Origin: Bacillus sp. V3B
GTDB taxonomy: Bacteria; Bacillota; Bacilli; Bacillales; Cytobacillaceae
Reading direction: 5' to 3'
DNA length: 64,000 nucleotides
NCBI RefSeq assembly: GCF_024494465.1
Contig: NZ_JAETXM010000001.1
Span: forward strand, 434,001-498,000
Shown here: piece by piece, positions 17,106 to 26,021 of the stretch
Layout: every line of letters starts with the position of its first letter
Numbering within the stretch: position 1 is the first letter of the stretch
The notes under the pieces: generated by a model
Database searches by the model: none
What the model saw: only the letters and a program-made list of their open reading frames with translations
What the model was told of the DNA's origin: nothing
Program-made: the position numbers and the translations under genes

Positions 17106-18011
17106 TTATACAGTGAAGGAACGAAGACGATAAAAGGCGGTATCAGTCGGGCGTGAAAGGTGTTGTTGGACGGTGTCAATTGCCTGAACTAATTTTTCTA
17201 AATTGATTCCCGTACTGATTCCCATTTGGTGAAGCATGAATACGACATCCTCCGTTGCTACATTTCCTGTTGCTCCTTTTGCGAAGGGACATCCGCCAAG
17301 ACCGCCAGATGACGTATCAAAACGGTGAACCCCTGCTTGTAGTGCTGCAAGTATATTGGCTAATGCCATTTTGCGTGTATCATGAAAATGGGCTGTGAGA
17401 AGAATTTCAGGGAAGGTTTTGATTAATTTAGAGAATAAAGAATAGCTTTCATGTGGGGCAGCCATTCCGATCGTATCGGCTACACTAAATTCATCTACAC
17501 CAGCATCGGCAAATTGTTTGCAGAGCTTGAGCGTATCCTCTTTCTCTATTTTCCCTTCATACGGACAGTAAAAAGCGGTTGAAATACAGGCACGGACAAA
17601 ATAGTCTTTTTCTTTAAGCTCTTTGATGATAGGGATTAGTTCTAACATACTATCTGTTGTTGTTTTGTTAATGTTTTTCACGTTAAATGTGTTGCTCACA
17701 CCGATAAAAACTGCAATAGCACAGGCATGAGTCTTCCTCATTCGCTCCATGCCCTTTCGATTAGGAATGAGGACGATATTTCGTGTTTTCGCATCGAGAC
17801 AGGAGGAAACAATGTCGACTGCATCACGCATTTGTGGAATCCATTTTGGAGAAACAAAGGAGGTTAGCTCTATTTCACGGATCCCTGCATTTTTTAACTT
17901 TTTAATAAAATCTATTTTAACTGTTGTAGGAATAAAGTTATTTTCATTTTGCAGACCATCGCGAGGACCAACTTCAATAATTGTTACTTCTTTTGGTAAA
18001 TGAAGTGTCAT
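17106..18011 (-). CDS. mvaB: hydroxymethylglutaryl-CoA lyase
   Basis: Cleaves HMG-CoA to acetoacetate and acetyl-CoA, the last step of leucine catabolism. The 301-residue TIM-barrel protein begins with EVGPRDGLQNE, the DRE-TIM metal and substrate motif, and ends with the HMG-CoA lyase signature GGLGGCPFAKGATGN containing the conserved Cys near residue 238. The HFHD motif supplies metal ligands. It is divergent from scoA and scoB, which activate acetoacetate, so the three could form one route to acetyl-CoA. In B. subtilis the homologue YngG lies in another locus. Confidence 0.93.
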   Translation of the reverse strand: MTLHLPKEVTIIEVGPRDGLQNENNFIPTTVKIDFIKKLKNAGIREIELTSFVSPKWIPQMRDAVDIVSSCLDAKTRNIVLIPNRKGMERMRKTHACAIAVFIGVSNTFNVKNINKTTTDSMLELIPIIKELKEKDYFVRACISTAFYCPYEGKIEKEDTLKLCKQFADAGVDEFSVADTIGMAAPHESYSLFSKLIKTFPEILLTAHFHDTRKMALANILAALQAGVHRFDTSSGGLGGCPFAKGATGNVATEDVVFMLHQMGISTGINLEKLVQAIDTVQQHLSRPTDTAFYRLRSFTV

Positions 18012-18173
18012 TTTTTTCTCTCCTCATCATACTCTCATTTTAGAAGGCATTATTTTGCATCAATAAATACGGAGAAACTGAACATGATCGTTACTTTCAT
18101 TACTATGAATAAAAAAGAATAGAATGCATGAGAAAGAGCATTTGTGAGACGAAGCTTTGCGGAGGTGAAGGAA

Positions 18174-18863
18174 ATGAAGCGAATCAGCAAGTCATTTAAG
18201 GAAGCGGTTTCAAATATTAACAACGGCTCTACATTAATGGTCGGTGGGTTTGGACTATGTGGGATTCCCGAAAATCTTATTTTGGCGTTAGTTGAAAAAG
18301 GGGCAAAAAATTTAACGGTCATCTCTAATAATTGCGGGGTGGATGATTGGGGTTTAGGACTTCTTTTGAAAAATCGTCAAATCAAAAAAATGATTGGTTC
18401 GTATGTGGGAGAAAATAAAGAGTTTGAAAGGCAAGTGCTTGCTGGTGAGCTTGAAGTGGAACTACTACCGCAAGGAACACTGGCGGAAAAAATTAGAGTG
18501 GGTGGAGCAGGGATTCCTGCTTTTTATACGCCAGCGGGTGTTGGAACACAAATTTCAAACGGGAAAGAAGTTCGTTCTTTTAATGGAAAAGAATATTTAC
18601 TTGAAGAAGCGTTAACAGCTGATTTTAGTATTGTACGGGCATGGAAAGGAGATAAAATGGGCAACCTTGTCTATCATAAAACAGCACGAAATTTCAATCC
18701 AATCATGGCAGCAGCCGGTAAGGTAACGATTGCTGAAGTGGAACACATCGTTGAAATAGGTGAACTAGAGGCAGATCAGATTCATACACCTGGTATTTAT
18801 GTACAGGCCATAGTTTTAGGTGAGCAAAAAAAACGGATAGAACGTTTAACTGTGAAAAAATAA
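18174..18863 (+). CDS. scoA: 3-oxoacid CoA-transferase subunit A
   Basis: Alpha subunit of succinyl-CoA:3-oxoacid CoA-transferase, which activates acetoacetate to acetoacetyl-CoA. The 229-residue product shows [13 protein letters not shown] near the N-terminus, [14 protein letters not shown] and [15 protein letters not shown], all standard for the family. GGAGGTGA lies five bases before ATG 18174, which sets the start. It is followed by scoB after 75 bases and is divergent from the HMG-CoA lyase gene. Confidence 0.93.
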   Translation: MKRISKSFKEAVSNINNGSTLMVGGFGLCGIPENLILALVEKGAKNLTVISNNCGVDDWGLGLLLKNRQIKKMIGSYVGENKEFERQVLAGELEVELLPQGTLAEKIRVGGAGIPAFYTPAGVGTQISNGKEVRSFNGKEYLLEEALTADFSIVRAWKGDKMGNLVYHKTARNFNPIMAAAGKVTIAEVEHIVEIGELEADQIHTPGIYVQAIVLGEQKKRIERLTVKK

Positions 18864-18938
18864 TGTGCTTCTTTTTGTGAGAATGGTTGAAGGGTATTGT
18901 TTAACAAAGCCTTTAAGAAAGAGCGAGAGGAGAAAAAT

Positions 18939-19607
18939 ATGACAAATGGCAAAGCCAATGTACGTGAAAAAATTGCTAGACGAGCTGAAAAAGAAATCGA
19001 AAGCGGTTTCTATGTGAATTTAGGGATTGGAATGCCCACTCTAGTGGCAAATTTTATCACAGAACATAAACAAGTAGTTTTGCAATCAGAAAATGGTCTT
19101 CTCGGAATTGGCCCCTATCCAACAGAAAAAGAAGTAGATGCAGATTTAATCAACGCAGGGAAAGAGACGGTAACAGCAATACGAGGAGCGGTTTACTTTG
19201 ACAGTGCCGAATCCTTTGCGATGATTCGGGGTGGTCATGTTGATCTTGCAATACTTGGCGGTATGGAAGTATCAGAAACGGGGGATCTTGCTAACTGGAT
19301 GATTCCTGGGAAAATGATTAAAGGTATGGGTGGTGCAATGGATCTTGTACATGGTGCGAAAAGAATTATTGTGATCATGGAGCATACAAATAAAAAGGGA
19401 GAAGCAAAAATTTTAAAAGAATGCAGTCTGCCTTTGACTGGTCAAAAAGTGGTCAATCGGATTATTACCGATCGGGCAGTTATTGATGTTCTGTCTTCGG
19501 GATTAAAGTTAGTCGAAGTGGCGGAAGGATTTACGGTTCAAGATATTATTCAATCGACTGAGCCAAAATTAATGGTGGATGATTCAGTCGTAACAGATGC
19601 GTATTAA
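18939..19607 (+). CDS. scoB: 3-oxoacid CoA-transferase subunit B
   Basis: Beta subunit of the same transferase, 222 residues. It carries the catalytic glutamate in [10 protein letters not shown] (about residue 49) and the NLGIGMPTL and [19 protein letters not shown] motifs. GAGAGGAG precedes ATG 18939. Subunits A and B form the active heterotetramer, and the pair is probably cotranscribed. No ketone-body dehydrogenase lies next to it. Confidence 0.93.
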   Translation: MTNGKANVREKIARRAEKEIESGFYVNLGIGMPTLVANFITEHKQVVLQSENGLLGIGPYPTEKEVDADLINAGKETVTAIRGAVYFDSAESFAMIRGGHVDLAILGGMEVSETGDLANWMIPGKMIKGMGGAMDLVHGAKRIIVIMEHTNKKGEAKILKECSLPLTGQKVVNRIITDRAVIDVLSSGLKLVEVAEGFTVQDIIQSTEPKLMVDDSVVTDAY

Positions 19608-19760
19608 CGAAATAGAGAATTTAATCAAATGGAACCACTAGCTATTATTTTTAGCATTGTTGTTTTAAATCCCCCTTTTAACTTCTCAAGTTTTTGTCGT
19701 TTCTTCTCAATCAAGAAATGATATAATAGATTCATCATCTTAAAAAAGAGGGATTTTACT

Positions 19761-20006
19761 ATGAAAAAAAGACAAAACAAACAAGTCAAAAAGGTACAAG
19801 AAAAACCAGCTACCCTCGGTGATCTTCTGAATGCTGACCTTGTTCATGAGCTAAAAGAAAAGAAAAAAGAGTTGCAAAATCAAGATGAACAAAAACGGGT
19901 AGCAGAAGAGGAAAGAAAACGTGAAGAGCGTAGATTAAAAGAGAAAAATAAATCGTTTGAAGAACTTCTGAACGAAAGTGATGTTAACTGGAAAGAATTC
20001 AAATAA
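19761..20006 (+). CDS. yqkE: YqkE (DUF3886)
   Basis: An 81-residue, highly charged coiled-coil-like protein (DUF3886 family), with a basic N-terminus, the TLGDLLNADLVHELKEKKKE segment and a C-terminal SFEELLNESDVNWKEFK. Its position before yqkF matches B. subtilis. Function is unknown. AAAAAGAGGG lies upstream of the ATG and a terminator follows. Confidence 0.85.
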   Translation: MKKRQNKQVKKVQEKPATLGDLLNADLVHELKEKKKELQNQDEQKRVAEEERKREERRLKEKNKSFEELLNESDVNWKEFK

Positions 20007-20026
20007 TAGAATAGGGATTAAAAAAT

Positions 20027-20057
20027 AAAAAAGGGCAAACTTGAGGTCTGCCCTTTT
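20027..20057. terminator. bidirectional terminator between yqkE and yqkF
   Basis: AAAAGGGCA pairs with TGCCCTTTT around AACTTGAGGTC, between the converging genes yqkE (plus) and yqkF (minus). Confidence 0.88.
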
Positions 20058-20116
20058 CTATTTGTAAAATAAATTTCCTCAAAGAGCTATTTCAGAAAAA
20101 CCTAGCTTCGTGCTTT

Positions 20117-21034
20117 TCAACGGTGTTCAGCAAAACGATTTTCTTTTGTACAAGAACGGATGAGGTTCACTTCATCGTCTGTTAGCATTTTGCTGTTAGC
20201 AGCACGTGAATTTTCTTTCAACTGTTCCACTGAGCTAGCACCGACTATGACTGAAGCAACAGCCGGATGTGTGAGATTATATTGAAGAGCGACTTCACCC
20301 ATTGGACGGTCAAAGTTAGCTTTTAATTTTGTTAATACATTCGTTAATTCAGAAAAGGAATAGTCCAAATAGCCTTTTTCTCGAATGGATGACGATACCT
20401 TTGCTAGCATTTTATCACTTAGAAGCCCCTTTGCAAGCGAGCCGCGAGTGACAACACTAATGTTATGCTCATGTAATAAGGGAAGTGCTTCTTCCTCTGG
20501 CCTTCTGTCCAACATACTGTATTGCATCATAACAGATACAATATTAGCTTTCGTCGTATATTCACGAATGACATTTGGTCGAATCGAGGAGATTCCATAA
20601 TAACGGATTAATCCTTCTTCTTTTAATTCTTCAAATGCTTCAATCGTTTCTTCTATTGGATCATCAAGAGTGCCACCGTGAAGTTGATACAAATCAAGAT
20701 AATCTGTATTCAATCTTTTTAAACTTGCTTTGACAGCTTCTTTTATGTAGGCTTTCGAGGGATCCCAACACCAACTATCCTTCTGCTCATTCCAACGGTT
20801 ACCAACCTTTGTAGCAATAATCACCTTGTCTCGATTCTGTTTGAATGTAGTACCGATAATTTTTTCGTTTTCACCATAGTTATATAAATCAGCAGTATCA
20901 AAATAATTAATTCCTTCATCTAAAGCTGACTTAAGGATGCTTTCTGCTTTTTTTTGCTCCATTCCTAAAGACATGCAACCTAAACCAAGCTCCGAAACAA
21001 ATAAATCAGATTTTCCTAATCGCCTTTTCTGCAA
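20117..21034 (-). CDS. yqkF: YqkF-like aldo/keto reductase
   Basis: A 305-residue NADPH-dependent aldo/keto reductase. The (beta/alpha)8 barrel motifs LGLGCMSLG, NYFDTADLYNYG (catalytic Asp and Tyr), IATKVGN (Lys) and LYQLHGG (His) are present, giving a complete Asp-Tyr-Lys-His tetrad. The C-terminus has the usual SVIVGASSVEQLKEN cofactor-binding segment. The physiological substrate is unknown. Synteny with yqkE and nudF is preserved. Confidence 0.9.
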   Translation of the reverse strand: MQKRRLGKSDLFVSELGLGCMSLGMEQKKAESILKSALDEGINYFDTADLYNYGENEKIIGTTFKQNRDKVIIATKVGNRWNEQKDSWCWDPSKAYIKEAVKASLKRLNTDYLDLYQLHGGTLDDPIEETIEAFEELKEEGLIRYYGISSIRPNVIREYTTKANIVSVMMQYSMLDRRPEEEALPLLHEHNISVVTRGSLAKGLLSDKMLAKVSSSIREKGYLDYSFSELTNVLTKLKANFDRPMGEVALQYNLTHPAVASVIVGASSVEQLKENSRAANSKMLTDDEVNLIRSCTKENRFAEHR

Positions 21035-21071
21035 ATTGTAACACCTCCAACTCTATTTATACCATTCCACC

Positions 21072-21083
21072 GGTGTCAGGCAC
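21072..21083. repeat. second copy of the GTGCCTGACACC repeat (inverted)
   Basis: GGTGTCAGGCAC is the exact reverse complement of the 12-mer after rnz at 2354-2365. It lies between yqkF and mciZ. A palindromic CCGGTG-like flank suggests a small hairpin. Confidence 0.5.
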
Positions 21084-21137
21084 CATTAAAAGACATTCTC
21101 CCAAAACTGTCCTCACTGAAAAGACAAACATGAATGA

Positions 21138-21317
21138 TTACTTTTTATTAAAAATAAATAGGGATCTATTAGGAGGTTGAGAAGCAAGGTTCTTCTTATT
21201 ATTTTTAACCAAGTCAGAAACAAGTCGATAGTCTTTTCTATATTCCTTTAACTTTTGCTTAATCTCCCAAGCCTTTCCGGATAAGGTAACCCCTTTATCA
21301 TGTACATATATTTTCAT
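21138..21317 (-). CDS. mciZ: MciZ, sporulation inhibitor of FtsZ, C-terminally extended
   Basis: The first about 40 residues (MKIYVHDKGVTLSGKAWEIK ...) match B. subtilis MciZ, the 40-residue mother-cell peptide that caps FtsZ filaments and blocks Z-ring formation during sporulation. The KGV-L-GKAWEI-KLKEY core is conserved. This product is 59 residues, with about 19 extra C-terminal residues rich in Asn and Lys. GGAGG lies about eight bases before ATG 21317; an upstream in-frame TTG overlaps that site and is rejected. Location between yqkF and nudF agrees with B. subtilis. A CATACTCT element upstream resembles a sigma-E -10 region. Confidence 0.85.
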   Translation of the reverse strand: MKIYVHDKGVTLSGKAWEIKQKLKEYRKDYRLVSDLVKNNKKNLASQPPNRSLFIFNKK

Positions 21318-21394
21318 TTTATTTTCCTCCAATTAGAGTATGATAAAATGTATAAGCAAATAAATTTGGATTAGAACAGGAGTGTTTTAAAAAA

Positions 21395-21943
21395 ATGAGT
21401 CTCCTTGAAGAAAAAACGTTATCGTCAGAAAAAATTTTTAGTGGAAGGGTCATTAGCCTTCAAGTAGATGAAGTCGAATTACCCAATGGGAAAACAGCCA
21501 AGCGTGAACTGATCAAGCATCCTGGGGCAGTTGCGATCATTGCCATTACGGATGAAAATAAAATTATCATGGTGGAGCAATATCGAAAGGCGCTTGAACA
21601 AATCATTATTGAAATTCCTGCTGGGAAGCTTGAAAAAGATGAAGATCCCGCTGTGTGTGCTAAACGTGAATTGGAAGAAGAAACAAGTTATGAATGTGAA
21701 AGTCTTAAATTATTAAATTCTTTCTACACTTCACCAGGGTTTGCCAATGAAATTGTGCATGTATATGTTGCAAAAGGGTTATCGAAAAAGGAAAATGCGG
21801 CTGGCCTTGATGAGGATGAATTTGTGAATCTCATCGAATTGACCCTTGATGAGGCTCTCCAAGCTACAATAGACAACCGAATTTGTGATGCCAAAACGGT
21901 TTTTGCTGTTCAGTACTTACAACTTCAAGAGGCGTTGAAATAA
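21395..21943 (+). CDS. nudF: ADP-ribose pyrophosphatase (Nudix)
   Basis: A 182-residue Nudix hydrolase that splits ADP-ribose to AMP and ribose-5-phosphate. The Nudix box GKLEKDEDPAVCAKRELEEE (about residues 77-96) has the REXXEE core. The surrounding VEQYRKALEQIIIEIPAG and FYTSPGFANEIVHVYVA motifs are diagnostic of the YqkG/NudF group. Divergent from mciZ; only 3 bases separate its stop from the next gene, suggesting one transcript. Confidence 0.92.
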   Translation: MSLLEEKTLSSEKIFSGRVISLQVDEVELPNGKTAKRELIKHPGAVAIIAITDENKIIMVEQYRKALEQIIIEIPAGKLEKDEDPAVCAKRELEEETSYECESLKLLNSFYTSPGFANEIVHVYVAKGLSKKENAAGLDEDEFVNLIELTLDEALQATIDNRICDAKTVFAVQYLQLQEALK

Positions 21944-21946
21944 TAA

Positions 21947-23107
21947 ATGAACCAATATTATACGGATCTTCATATTCATATCGGTCGGACGAAAAGCGGC
22001 AGAGCAGTTAAAATTACGGGATCAAAAACATTAACGTTTTCCAATATCATTGCCCATGCAAGAGATGAAAAGGGGCTGAATATGATCGGGATTATCGACT
22101 GCCATTCACCAGAAGTGATTATTGAAATGGAAGAGCTTATGGAAAGAGGGGAATTAGTAGAATTACAGGACGGGGGACTCAGCTATGGAGGATTAACCAT
22201 CATTCCAGGGTCTGAATTAGAAATTTATGATGAAAGCTGTCATGGTCCTATTCATGTACTCTGTTACTTCTCGAATGTTCATACGTTGAAAAGCTTCTCT
22301 AATTGGCTTTCTGGCTATTTAAAAAATATCCATCTTAGTTCGCAGCGAATTTATGCAAGTGGAAAAGAGCTACAGCAAAAGGTAAAAGAGCTAAACGGGC
22401 TGTTTATTCCTGCGCATGTATTCACTCCATTTAAAAGCTTGTATGGAAAAGGTGTAAAAGCTTCGTTAGCAGAGGTTTTTGATCCTAAATCTATTGATGG
22501 AATTGAACTTGGATTAAGCTCCGATACATATATGGCTGATGGTATTAAAGAGTTACATGCATATACCTTTTTGTCCAATTCAGATGCACATTCACTGGGG
22601 AAAATTGCCCGTGAATACCAAACGATTGCGATGAAAGAGCCTACTTTTAATGAATTGAAAAAAGCACTTTCTCATGAACATGGTCGAGAAATTATTGCAA
22701 ACTTTGGATTAGATCCATTACTAGGAAAATATCATCAAACCGCCTGTGAAAAATGTCAACATCCCTTCAACCTAAAAGAAGCAAAGTGTGAAAGCTGTGG
22801 ACATCAAAAATATGTAAAAGGAGTGGCGGATCGTATTTCAGAGCTATCAACGGTTTCTGAAAAAAGTCCACATCGTCCACCCTATATTCATCAAATTCCA
22901 CTAGAGTTCATTCCAGGACTTGGACCAAAGTTAAGAGGAAAATTATTAGATCATTTTGGTACGGAAATGACGATCTTACACGAAGTATCCTTTGATCATC
23001 TAAAGGAAGTTGTTCCCGTTAAAATGGCTGAAAGGATCGTTGCAGCTCGCACGGGTAAACTGAAGCTTTCAGCAGGTGGTGCTGGAAAATATGGAAGAGT
23101 GATCTAG
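21947..23107 (+). CDS. yqxK: EndoQ-family PHP nuclease (YqxK)
   Basis: A 386-residue protein of the endonuclease Q family, which nicks DNA 5' of deaminated bases such as uracil and hypoxanthine in archaea and some Bacillus. It has an N-terminal PHP metallophosphatase domain (YTDLHIHIGRT, IIDCHSPE and SDAHSLG metal motifs), a C4 zinc finger (CEKCQHPF and CESCGHQ, about 264-285) and a C-terminal helix-hairpin-helix-like region (IPGLGPKLRGKLL, about 323-335). In B. subtilis this is YqxK beside nudF. Coupled to nudF by position. Confidence 0.87.
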   Translation: MNQYYTDLHIHIGRTKSGRAVKITGSKTLTFSNIIAHARDEKGLNMIGIIDCHSPEVIIEMEELMERGELVELQDGGLSYGGLTIIPGSELEIYDESCHGPIHVLCYFSNVHTLKSFSNWLSGYLKNIHLSSQRIYASGKELQQKVKELNGLFIPAHVFTPFKSLYGKGVKASLAEVFDPKSIDGIELGLSSDTYMADGIKELHAYTFLSNSDAHSLGKIAREYQTIAMKEPTFNELKKALSHEHGREIIANFGLDPLLGKYHQTACEKCQHPFNLKEAKCESCGHQKYVKGVADRISELSTVSEKSPHRPPYIHQIPLEFIPGLGPKLRGKLLDHFGTEMTILHEVSFDHLKEVVPVKMAERIVAARTGKLKLSAGGAGKYGRVI

Positions 23108-23312
23108 ATACGCAGGAAAGAAGGTTCTGTCCAGAAGAAAAGGTATTAGACATCACAATACACTATCTAGTTGAGTCACGTTGAATATGATTCTAAATGA
23201 AGGTGGTTTTGTGAATATCAGACAATCTTATGGGACAGTCCTTTCTATGGAAATTGGCAGAACAAACAGCTAAGAATGATGTAATCTACTAAATTCTACT
23301 AGAATATCGGTC

Positions 23313-23339
23313 ATAGATTAGAATCTCCTCTCATACAAT
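23313..23339 (+). promoter_or_regulatory. sigma-E promoter of spoIIM
   Basis: ATA at 23313-23315, a 16-base gap and CATACAAT at 23332-23339 match the sigma-E pattern ATA-N16-CATACAnT exactly. It ends 30 bases before the spoIIM start. spoIIM is a known mother-cell sigma-E gene, so family knowledge agrees with the motif. Confidence 0.8.
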
Positions 23340-23368
23340 GTAGTAATTGATTGGCAGGAGGAAAAGCA

Positions 23369-24010
23369 ATGAAGAAAAAAATGTACCAGAACATTGTAGC
23401 CACACATTTTCGCGAGCATTCCTCAATCTATTTATTCGTGATCGTCTTATTTTTAATGGGGGTTATTTTCGGTGCTGTGGTCGTTAACAGTTTAAGCTTT
23501 AGCCAAAAGGAAGATTTATTTTACTATTTATCTCAATTTTTTGGACAAGTTTCTAATGGAAAAGTGGCAACATCAAGTGATTTATTGATCCAGAGTTTTT
23601 TTCATAATAGCAAATTTATTGGTTTGATGGGGATTTTAGGGATATCCATTATCGGGTTGCCTGTGATCTTAATTTTGTTATTTATGAAAGGAATGGTTGT
23701 TGGTTTTACGGTAGGCTTTCTCGTTAATCAAATGGGTTGGAATGGTTTTCTTCTTTCCTTTGTATCGGTTCTTCCGCAAAATTTAATTATTATTCCTATA
23801 TTTATCGTAACAGCAACAGTGGCTGTAAGTATTTCATTGAAGATGATTCGACGCCAATTTATGAAAAAAATAAGTGAACCGATCTTGCCGATGCTTGGAA
23901 AATATATGGTGTTATTTCTTATAGCTGGTTTATTTCTTGCTTTTGCAGCAGCGATTGAAGCTTATTTATCACCATCATTAATGAAAGTGGTCATTAACTC
24001 CGTCTATTAA
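23369..24010 (+). CDS. spoIIM: stage II sporulation protein M
   Basis: A 213-residue membrane protein of the SpoIIDMP peptidoglycan-remodelling complex that drives engulfment of the forespore. Four or five hydrophobic helices are visible, with the family motif IYLFVIVLFLMGVIFGAVVVNS near the N-terminus. CAGGAGGAAAAG precedes ATG 23369, which is preferred over an upstream in-frame TTG. Monocistronic between yqxK and fur, as in B. subtilis, with its own sigma-E promoter. Confidence 0.95.
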   Translation: MKKKMYQNIVATHFREHSSIYLFVIVLFLMGVIFGAVVVNSLSFSQKEDLFYYLSQFFGQVSNGKVATSSDLLIQSFFHNSKFIGLMGILGISIIGLPVILILLFMKGMVVGFTVGFLVNQMGWNGFLLSFVSVLPQNLIIIPIFIVTATVAVSISLKMIRRQFMKKISEPILPMLGKYMVLFLIAGLFLAFAAAIEAYLSPSLMKVVINSVY

Positions 24011-24059
24011 GCAAAATATTTAGATTAAATATAATATAATAATTAATTTCAATTATAGA

Positions 24060-24074
24060 TTGTAATAATTTTAG
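24060..24074 (+). promoter_or_regulatory. putative PerR box upstream of fur
   Basis: TTGTAATAATTTTAG matches the PerR consensus TTATAATnATTATAA at 11 of 14 fixed positions and abuts the -35 region of the fur promoter. In B. subtilis fur is a PerR target, so the assignment is plausible. The weak palindrome leaves doubt. Confidence 0.5.
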
Positions 24075-24075
24075 T

Positions 24076-24103
24076 TTGATTCTATATCCTCATCTGCTAT
24101 AAT
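24076..24103 (+). promoter_or_regulatory. sigma-A promoter of fur
   Basis: TTGATT at 24076-24081, a 16-base spacer and TATAAT at 24098-24103, 29 bases before the fur start. Confidence 0.6.
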
Positions 24104-24132
24104 GAGAATGGAAGCGGCGAGGAGGGACTTTT

Positions 24133-24591
24133 ATGGAAACAAGAATAGAAAGAATAAAGAAGCAGTTGCATTCATCAAGCTATAAATTAACACCACAACG
24201 CGAAGCAACCGTTTGTGTTTTATTGGAGCATGAAGAAGACCACTTAAGCGCTGAAGATGTTTACCTCCTAGTAAAAGAAAAGTCGCCTGAGATTGGTTTA
24301 GCAACGGTTTATCGAACGTTAGAATTACTAACAGAATTAAAAATAGTAGATAAAATTAACTTTGGAGATGGTGTATCTCGTTATGATCTTCGAACAGAGG
24401 GAGCAGCACATTTTCATCATCATCTAGTATGTATTGAATGCGGTGCGGTTGATGAAATTCAGCAAGATCTGTTGGATGATGTGGAAGAACTAGTTGAGCG
24501 TGATTGGAAATTTAAGATTAAAGATCATCGCCTTACATTTCATGGGATTTGCTATCGTTGTCAGGATAAAGACAAAGAGCAAAATAAATAA
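24133..24591 (+). CDS. fur: ferric uptake regulator Fur
   Basis: Iron-responsive repressor of siderophore and uptake genes, 152 residues. The N-terminal winged helix contains LTPQREA and the recognition segment IGLATVYRTLELL. The regulatory region has HFHHHLVCIECG, the metal-binding His cluster and first CxxC, and CYRC near the C-terminus provides the second CxxC of the structural zinc site. The ATG follows GAGGAGG. Position between spoIIM and yqzK is that of B. subtilis. Fur, rather than Zur or PerR, is assigned by synteny and motif details. Confidence 0.93.
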   Translation: METRIERIKKQLHSSSYKLTPQREATVCVLLEHEEDHLSAEDVYLLVKEKSPEIGLATVYRTLELLTELKIVDKINFGDGVSRYDLRTEGAAHFHHHLVCIECGAVDEIQQDLLDDVEELVERDWKFKIKDHRLTFHGICYRCQDKDKEQNK

Positions 24592-24596
24592 TGGTG

Positions 24597-24641
24597 AAAC
24601 CTTTTCTATTTTAAGATAATAGAGGAGGTTTTTTGTTTTTA
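24597..24641 (+). terminator. terminator after fur
   Basis: AAACCTTTTCTAT can pair with ATAGAGGAGGTTT, followed by a TTTTGTTTTT run. Confidence 0.75.
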
Positions 24642-24708
24642 TATGTATAAAACCTGTCCAACTTGGCATATGTATGAATAAGGAAATATGTGTGCCGGAG
24701 GAAAGACG

Positions 24709-24936
24709 ATGAGATCATGGTTTAAAATGATGATAAAAACGATGAAAGTATTTATCCTGTTTACAGGATGCACAATTCTATTTTATTATGGTATTATGTG
24801 GTTAAATGAGGAATATATAGACTCTCATCGTTATGATGAGCCACAGGGTTCCGCTATAAAAGTGACGACAGTAGAAGATGATTATGATTCGAACTGGTTT
24901 GATCGGTTACTATTGTTTTATTTAAATGGGGAGTAA
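24709..24936 (+). CDS. yqzK: YqzK (DUF4227)
   Basis: A 75-residue single-pass membrane protein with one hydrophobic helix (about 12-30, VFILFTGCTILFYYGIMWL) and an acidic C-terminal half. GGAGG lies before ATG 24709, so upstream in-frame codons are not used. It ends 7 bases before xerD, and the two are probably cotranscribed, as in B. subtilis. Function unknown. Confidence 0.87.
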   Translation: MRSWFKMMIKTMKVFILFTGCTILFYYGIMWLNEEYIDSHRYDEPQGSAIKVTTVEDDYDSNWFDRLLLFYLNGE

Positions 24937-24943
24937 TGAATAA

Positions 24944-25837
24944 ATGGAAGATGAATTGAAAGATTTTACCCATTTTTTAATTGTTGAAAAAGGATTAGCG
25001 CAAAATACGATTGTTTCATATGAAAGAGATTTAAAGAGTTACATGAAATATGTACAAAAGGTGGAACAACTGCAGAGCTTTAATGATATCCAGCGTATTC
25101 ATATTGTCCATTTTCTAGGGCATTTGAAGGAACAAGGGAAATCTTCGCGAACATTGGCCAGACATATTGCATCTATTAGGGCATTGCATCAGTTTTTGCT
25201 TCGTGAAAAAGCAACAGATCATGATCCTTCTGTACATATTGAAACACCGCATCTAGAACGATCACTTCCGAAAGTCTTAAATTTGGAAGAAGTGGAGACT
25301 TTATTGGATTCCCCAAATGCAAACGATCATTACGGTATTCGCGATAAAGCTATGTTGGAATTATTGTATGCCACAGGGATCCGTGTGAGCGAGTTAATCG
25401 GATTACAAATCGGTGATGTACATGTGACGATGGGTTTTGTGCGTTGTATTGGAAAAGGGAATAAGGAAAGAATCATTCCGATTGGGAAAACAGCAGTTGT
25501 TGCTCTTGAAAAGTATTTAGCAAATGGTCGACCTGCTTTTGTCTCAAAAAAAAACCACGATGATGCCTTGTTTTTAAATCATCATGGTAAGCAATTAACA
25601 AGACAAGGATTTTGGAAAATTTTAAAAAAGCTTGCTCGTGAAGCAGGTATTGAAAAAGAATTGACACCGCACACGTTAAGACATTCCTTTGCTACTCATC
25701 TATTGGAAAATGGAGCAGATATAAGGGCCGTACAGGAAATGCTTGGTCATGCGGACATATCAACAACCCAAATTTATACACATGTTACTAAAACAAGGCT
25801 GAAGGACGTTTACAGTCAGTTCCACCCACGTGCTTAA
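24944..25837 (+). CDS. xerD: tyrosine site-specific recombinase XerD
   Basis: A 297-residue tyrosine recombinase that, with XerC (CodV), resolves chromosome dimers at dif during division. The SAM-like N-terminal core-binding domain spans residues 1-90. Catalytic residues are visible as the Arg in [12 protein letters not shown], the Lys in [18 protein letters not shown] (His and Arg), the LGHAD His and the Tyr in IYTHV. Synteny (fur-yqzK-xerD-deoB) matches ripX/xerD of B. subtilis. Confidence 0.94.
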   Translation: MEDELKDFTHFLIVEKGLAQNTIVSYERDLKSYMKYVQKVEQLQSFNDIQRIHIVHFLGHLKEQGKSSRTLARHIASIRALHQFLLREKATDHDPSVHIETPHLERSLPKVLNLEEVETLLDSPNANDHYGIRDKAMLELLYATGIRVSELIGLQIGDVHVTMGFVRCIGKGNKERIIPIGKTAVVALEKYLANGRPAFVSKKNHDDALFLNHHGKQLTRQGFWKILKKLAREAGIEKELTPHTLRHSFATHLLENGADIRAVQEMLGHADISTTQIYTHVTKTRLKDVYSQFHPRA

Positions 25838-25863
25838 TAGACTGAGAGATTGCTTTGTATTTC

Positions 25864-25896
25864 AAAAGGCTACCAAAAGAAAATGGTGGCTTTTTT
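25864..25896 (+). terminator. terminator after xerD
   Basis: AAAAGGCTACCA pairs with TGGTGGCTTTTTT around an AAAGAAAA loop, in the xerD-deoB gap. Confidence 0.82.
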
Positions 25897-26021
25897 CGTA
25901 TACTGCAAATTCGACTATAGGGTTTCTAAAAAAGGGTATCCTAAAGTTAATGATGATTGATATTAAAAATAAGGAATTAAAAAAGATCATGTAAAAATAA
26001 AAATAAACGGAGGAGACAGTT

